Shown: positions 60,796 to 64,000 of the stretch, in pieces | How positions within the stretch are numbered: position 1 is the first letter of the stretch | Layout: every line of letters begins with the position of its first letter | NCBI GenBank assembly: GCA_947567595.1 | Contig: CANOMQ010000010.1 | Span: forward strand, 46,268-110,267 | Reading direction: 5' to 3' | Origin: an uncultured Lachnospiraceae bacterium | GTDB lineage: Bacteria > Bacillota > Clostridia > Lachnospirales > Lachnospiraceae | Length of the DNA: 64,000 nt | Translations under genes and position numbers: made by a program | Notes under the pieces: generated by a model | Database searches by the model: none | Told to the model about the DNA's origin: nothing | Seen by the model: only the letters and a program-made list of their open reading frames with translations

Positions 60796-61491
60796 ATGAG
60801 AGAGCGGTTTGGAATTTCGGCGGCGGTTTTAAAGTGGATTGCGGTGGTCAGCATGGTGATTGACCATTTTGCGTGTTCGGTTTATCCGTGTCTGGAGGGG
60901 CGCAGTGCGGAAACTTATACGGTGTTGCGTAATATCGGACGGATTGCGTTTCCAATCTACTGTTATTTATTGGTGGAGGGGTTTTTCCATACAAAGAATG
61001 TGTGGCGGTATCTGCGCAATCTGCTGCTGTTTGCGGTGATTTCGGAAATTCCGTTTAATATGGCGGTGTTCGGGCAAGTCTTTTACTTAAAGGGGCAGAA
61101 TGTGTACTGGTCGCTGGCACTTGGACTTTTGGCAATGATACTGTTAAAATATGTTGACGGCTTTGGCGCATGGCAGCTTTTGGCGCAGGGGGCGGTGATT
61201 GCGGTATTTTTGTTTTTGGGGGAATTTTTGGAGGTGGATTACCACTGGCGGGGGATTGCCTGTATGATTTTGTTTTATTATCTGCAAAAGCTCCATGTGC
61301 GTCAGGCGGTTGCGACGGCAGCGGGCGCGGTGGCGTTCCTGCTCTATGAAAATCCCACGGTGTTATTTGCGTTTGCCGCGATTTTTTTATACAACGGAAA
61401 GCGCGGGCGGCAGGCAAAATATTCGTTTTATGCGATTTATCCGCTGCATTTGCTGGTGTTTGGCGTGCTGCGGCTTTTGCTTAGCCGGTAG
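60796..61491 (+). CDS. TraX-family membrane protein
   Basis: A 231-residue polytopic protein with about eight TM segments. The start LKWIAVVSMVIDHFACSVYP and the block RNIGRIAFPIYCYLLVEGFFHT are TraX marks (the F-pilin acetylation protein group; chromosomal copies are of unknown role, perhaps acyltransferase). Start position is uncertain; upstream in-frame ATGs at 60727 and 60769 exist, but homolog-like sequence begins near MRERFGISAAVLKWIA. Confidence 0.85.
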   Translation: MRERFGISAAVLKWIAVVSMVIDHFACSVYPCLEGRSAETYTVLRNIGRIAFPIYCYLLVEGFFHTKNVWRYLRNLLLFAVISEIPFNMAVFGQVFYLKGQNVYWSLALGLLAMILLKYVDGFGAWQLLAQGAVIAVFLFLGEFLEVDYHWRGIACMILFYYLQKLHVRQAVATAAGAVAFLLYENPTVLFAFAAIFLYNGKRGRQAKYSFYAIYPLHLLVFGVLRLLLSR

Positions 61492-61520
61492 AAAAAGAAA
61501 ACGGAGGTTTAAAATAACAG

Positions 61521-62231
61521 ATGTATTCATATGAGATTCGAGCGGGCTACAGTGTGGTAGATGTGGCGTTTTTAATGAAGGTCACGTCAATGCTTGACTG
61601 CTTTCAGGACGCGGCGATTTTTGAGGCGGAAAACGGCGGGAAGATTAATACACAGTATTTGAATGAAAAGGGGCTTGTGTGGCTTTTGAGTGCGTGGCAG
61701 ATTGTAATAGACAGGCGCCCGAGGTTAAATGAGCGCATCCGGATTACGACTTCGCCGTATGATTTTAAGGGCTTTTTGGGTTACCGGAATTTTATGATAA
61801 CAGATGCGCAGGAGGAAATGATTGTAAAGGCAGCTTCGATTTGGACGCTGCTGGATACAGGGAAGGGGCTGCCTGCAAAGCCGACGCAGGAGCTGCTTGA
61901 CGGGTATGATTTGGCGCCGAAGCTTGCGATGGAGTATGCGCCGCGAAAGATTGCCGTTTTGGGCGAGGGAGAAGAGCAGGCGGCGTTTCCGGTGCGCAGG
62001 TGGCAGATTGACTCAAACAAGCATGTGAACAACGTGGAGTATGTCCGCATGGCGCTGGAGTTTGTGGAGGCGCAGAACCGTATCAGGGAGCTGCGGGTGG
62101 AGTATAAGCGGGCGGCGCATTATGGCGATGTGATTGTGCCTGTGGTGTATTGCAGGGACAAAAAGACGCAGGTGCAGTTAAAGGATGAGGCGGGCGGACT
62201 GTTTGCGATGGTAGAGTGTTCCCTTGAATAA
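61521..62231 (+). CDS. Acyl-ACP thioesterase
   Basis: A 236-residue double hot-dog thioesterase that frees fatty acids from acyl-ACP. The N-terminal hot dog has SVVDVAFLMKVTSMLDCFQDAA; the second contains DSNKHVNNVEYVRMALE with the N-x-H-type catalytic residues, and the C-terminus EYKRAAHYGDVIVPVV. Bacterial copies of this family in Clostridia act on medium to long chains. CGGAGG and 11 bases precede ATG 61521. Confidence 0.9.
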   Translation: MYSYEIRAGYSVVDVAFLMKVTSMLDCFQDAAIFEAENGGKINTQYLNEKGLVWLLSAWQIVIDRRPRLNERIRITTSPYDFKGFLGYRNFMITDAQEEMIVKAASIWTLLDTGKGLPAKPTQELLDGYDLAPKLAMEYAPRKIAVLGEGEEQAAFPVRRWQIDSNKHVNNVEYVRMALEFVEAQNRIRELRVEYKRAAHYGDVIVPVVYCRDKKTQVQLKDEAGGLFAMVECSLE

Positions 62232-62288
62232 AATAATAATTGTTATTGTATAAGATTATTGTCCTGATGAAAAATGGAGGCTTGTTGA

Positions 62289-64000
62289 ATGGCAAATTGG
62301 AGAGTGGCGGCAAAGCGGGCGGATTTTAACGCGATTGCCCAAAAGTATCACATAACACCTGTTCTTGCACGGATTATCAGGAACAGGGATATTATCGCGG
62401 ATGCGGATATTGATAAGTTTTTAAACGGTGGTATCGGGGATTTGTATTCGCCGCTGCTGTTAAAGGATATGGAAAAGGCGGTGGATTTGCTGCTTTGTAA
62501 AATCAGGGAGCACAAGAAAATCCGCATTATCGGGGACTATGATATTGACGGGATTTGCTCAACATACATATTGTACCGGGGGCTTTGCGAGTGCGGGGCG
62601 GTGGTGGACACGGCAATTCCGCATAGAATGCATGACGGCTACGGTCTGAATGAGCATTTGATTGACGCGGCGCACGAGGCGGGCGCAGATACGGTGCTTA
62701 CGTGTGACAACGGGATTGCGGCGTACGCGCAGATTGCGTATGCGAATACGCTTGGTATGACGGTGGTTGTCACAGACCACCATGAGGTGCCTTATGAGGA
62801 CAGTGACGGTGAGCGCGTTTATCAAATTCCACCGGCGTATGCGGTCGTTGATCCAAAGCAGGAGGACTGTGCGTATCCGTTTCCGGAGATTTGCGGGGCA
62901 GTTGTGGCATATAAGCTCGTGCTGGTGCTTTTGGCGAAGCATTTGGGAACGACGTGGCAGGAGGTGATGACCTCGGAGCTTGGGTATGCGCTTTTGGAGC
63001 TTGCAGCGTTTGCGACAATCGGCGACGTGATGGAGCTTAAGGACGAGAACCGTATTATCGTAAAATGTGGCTTGGAGCTGATGAAAAACACGCGCAATAT
63101 CGGGCTTCGGGCGCTGATGGACGTGACGGAAATCCAAGCGGAGCATATCAAGCCGTATACGATTGGGTTTGTGCTGGGGCCGTGTCTGAATGCGACGGGC
63201 AGGCTGGACACGGCGACGAATGCGCTGGAGCTCTTTTTGGCGCAGGATACGCAGAGCGCGGTGCGGATTGCGGGTGATTTGAAGGCGATGAACGACAGCC
63301 GCAAGGAGCTGACCAAGAAGGGCGTGGACGAAGCGGTGCGCCTGATTGAGGAGACGGGGCTGCTCGATGACAGGGTGCTTGTGGTCTATCTGCCGGACGT
63401 GCACGAAAGCCTTGCGGGGATTATTGCGGGGCGCATTCGGGAGAAGTACGGGAAGCCTGCGTTTGTGCTGACGGACGCGGAGGACGGCGTAAAGGGCTCA
63501 GGGCGCTCGATTGAGGCGTTCCATATGTATGACGAGATGACAAAGTGCAAGGAGCTTTTTACAAAGTACGGGGGGCATAAGCTTGCGGCGGGGCTTTCCC
63601 TTCCAAAGGAGAATGTGGAGGCGTTTCGGCGGGCGTTGAATAACAACTGTAACCTTACGGACGGGGATTTCGAGGAGAAGGTGCTGATTGACGTGCCAAT
63701 GCCGATGGATTATGCGTCGTTTGGGCTGGTGGAGGAGCTTGCGCTTTTGGAGCCGTTTGGAAACGGCAATCCCAAGCCGCAGTTTGCACACAAAAACGTG
63801 AAGCTTTTGTCGGGGCGGATTTTAGGCGCAAATCAGAATGTGGGGAAGTATGTTGCCCGGAGCGAGAGCGGGAAGCGGTTTGACATGATGTATTTTGGTG
63901 ACTTGGAAGCGTTTCATGCGTTTTTGTGTGGAAAGTTCGGCGACCAGTGCATAGAGCAGCTTTATCAGGGCAGGGCAGACGGGATTGTGATTTCCGTGGT
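62289..64000 (+). CDS. recJ: Single-stranded-DNA exonuclease RecJ (3' end outside window)
   Basis: Start of a RecJ of at least 570 residues. The DHH domain motifs are visible: GDYDIDGICS, LTCDNGI, VVTDHHEVP and FATIGDVMEL. The DHHA1 part has GPCLNATGRLD, HESLAGIIAGRIREKYGKP and YGGHKLAAGLSLP. It degrades single-stranded DNA 5' to 3' in recombination and repair. ATG 62289 has TGGAGGC eight bases upstream. The stop lies beyond the window. Confidence 0.95.
   Translation, partial: MANWRVAAKRADFNAIAQKYHITPVLARIIRNRDIIADADIDKFLNGGIGDLYSPLLLKDMEKAVDLLLCKIREHKKIRIIGDYDIDGICSTYILYRGLCECGAVVDTAIPHRMHDGYGLNEHLIDAAHEAGADTVLTCDNGIAAYAQIAYANTLGMTVVVTDHHEVPYEDSDGERVYQIPPAYAVVDPKQEDCAYPFPEICGAVVAYKLVLVLLAKHLGTTWQEVMTSELGYALLELAAFATIGDVMELKDENRIIVKCGLELMKNTRNIGLRALMDVTEIQAEHIKPYTIGFVLGPCLNATGRLDTATNALELFLAQDTQSAVRIAGDLKAMNDSRKELTKKGVDEAVRLIEETGLLDDRVLVVYLPDVHESLAGIIAGRIREKYGKPAFVLTDAEDGVKGSGRSIEAFHMYDEMTKCKELFTKYGGHKLAAGLSLPKENVEAFRRALNNNCNLTDGDFEEKVLIDVPMPMDYASFGLVEELALLEPFGNGNPKPQFAHKNVKLLSGRILGANQNVGKYVARSESGKRFDMMYFGDLEAFHAFLCGKFGDQCIEQLYQGRADGIVISV

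Overview
The window reads as chromosomal DNA from an anaerobic Clostridia member, most likely of the Lachnospiraceae type. The pointers are the SCIFF peptide and its radical-SAM maturase beside a fused SecDF, an indolepyruvate:ferredoxin oxidoreductase, a ferredoxin-domain aldo/keto reductase, a fused FeoA-FeoB, a SpoVAE-like protein, a TIGR04086-type membrane protein, a PL9-type pectate lyase, two chemoreceptors and a sigma-28-like promoter. No rRNA, tRNA, CRISPR array, prophage or intact insertion sequence was recognised. The replicated genes are mostly housekeeping, with small islands of decay.

Layout. 0-4 kb: end of an alanine/serine racemase gene, small membrane proteins, two GNAT acetyltransferases, remnants of two broken genes, a 2H phosphoesterase and a secreted Cys-rich calcium-loop repeat protein. 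4-8.6 kb: a chemoreceptor interrupted by an in-frame TAG, an aldo/keto reductase, and a sigma-28-type promoter with a structured leader before an unknown coiled-coil protein. 8.6-12.6 kb: RidA, a shikimate-kinase-like protein, SpoVAE, a DegV protein and a LytTR-like regulator. 12.7-18.4 kb: arginine synthesis, with argG facing a GNAT-argJ-argB-argD transcript; candidate ARG boxes lie between them. 18.4-28.1 kb: an orphan solute-binding protein, then comEA, a two-component system, a GerMN lipoprotein, comEC (frameshifted at a run of nine G) and holA. 28.1-36.4 kb: pectate lyase, polysaccharide deacetylase, a second chemoreceptor, UDP-glucuronate epimerase and an orphan PilB ATPase. 36.4-42.5 kb: ACT protein with iorB and iorA, and FeoAB. 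42.5-46.5 kb: a toxin-first RelE/ParE module, pyrE, small membrane proteins and an M29 aminopeptidase with a long N-terminal extension. 46.5-50.1 kb: purE-(antitoxin-like ORF)-purM-purN-purD. 50.1-55.4 kb: SH3 membrane protein, Nudix hydrolase, orphan MetQ and a CorC-type transporter. 55.5-64 kb: GH25 lysozyme, scfA-scfB-secDF, TraX, acyl-ACP thioesterase and the start of recJ.

How they fit together. Arginine, IMP/purine and pyrimidine (pyrE) synthesis are each only partly represented, so the remaining genes must lie elsewhere. The DNA-uptake genes comEA and comEC frame a sensor kinase/regulator pair. A 14-base palindrome, TGACACNNGTGTCA, recurs four times in that 5 kb and twice more with one mismatch elsewhere; this is the most unexpected sequence-level signal here. 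The other main leads are the comEC homopolymer frameshift, the chemoreceptor amber codon, and the sigma-28 promoter/structured leader near 7.8-8.0 kb. All functional calls come from reading the translated sequence and remembered family features; no database search was run.
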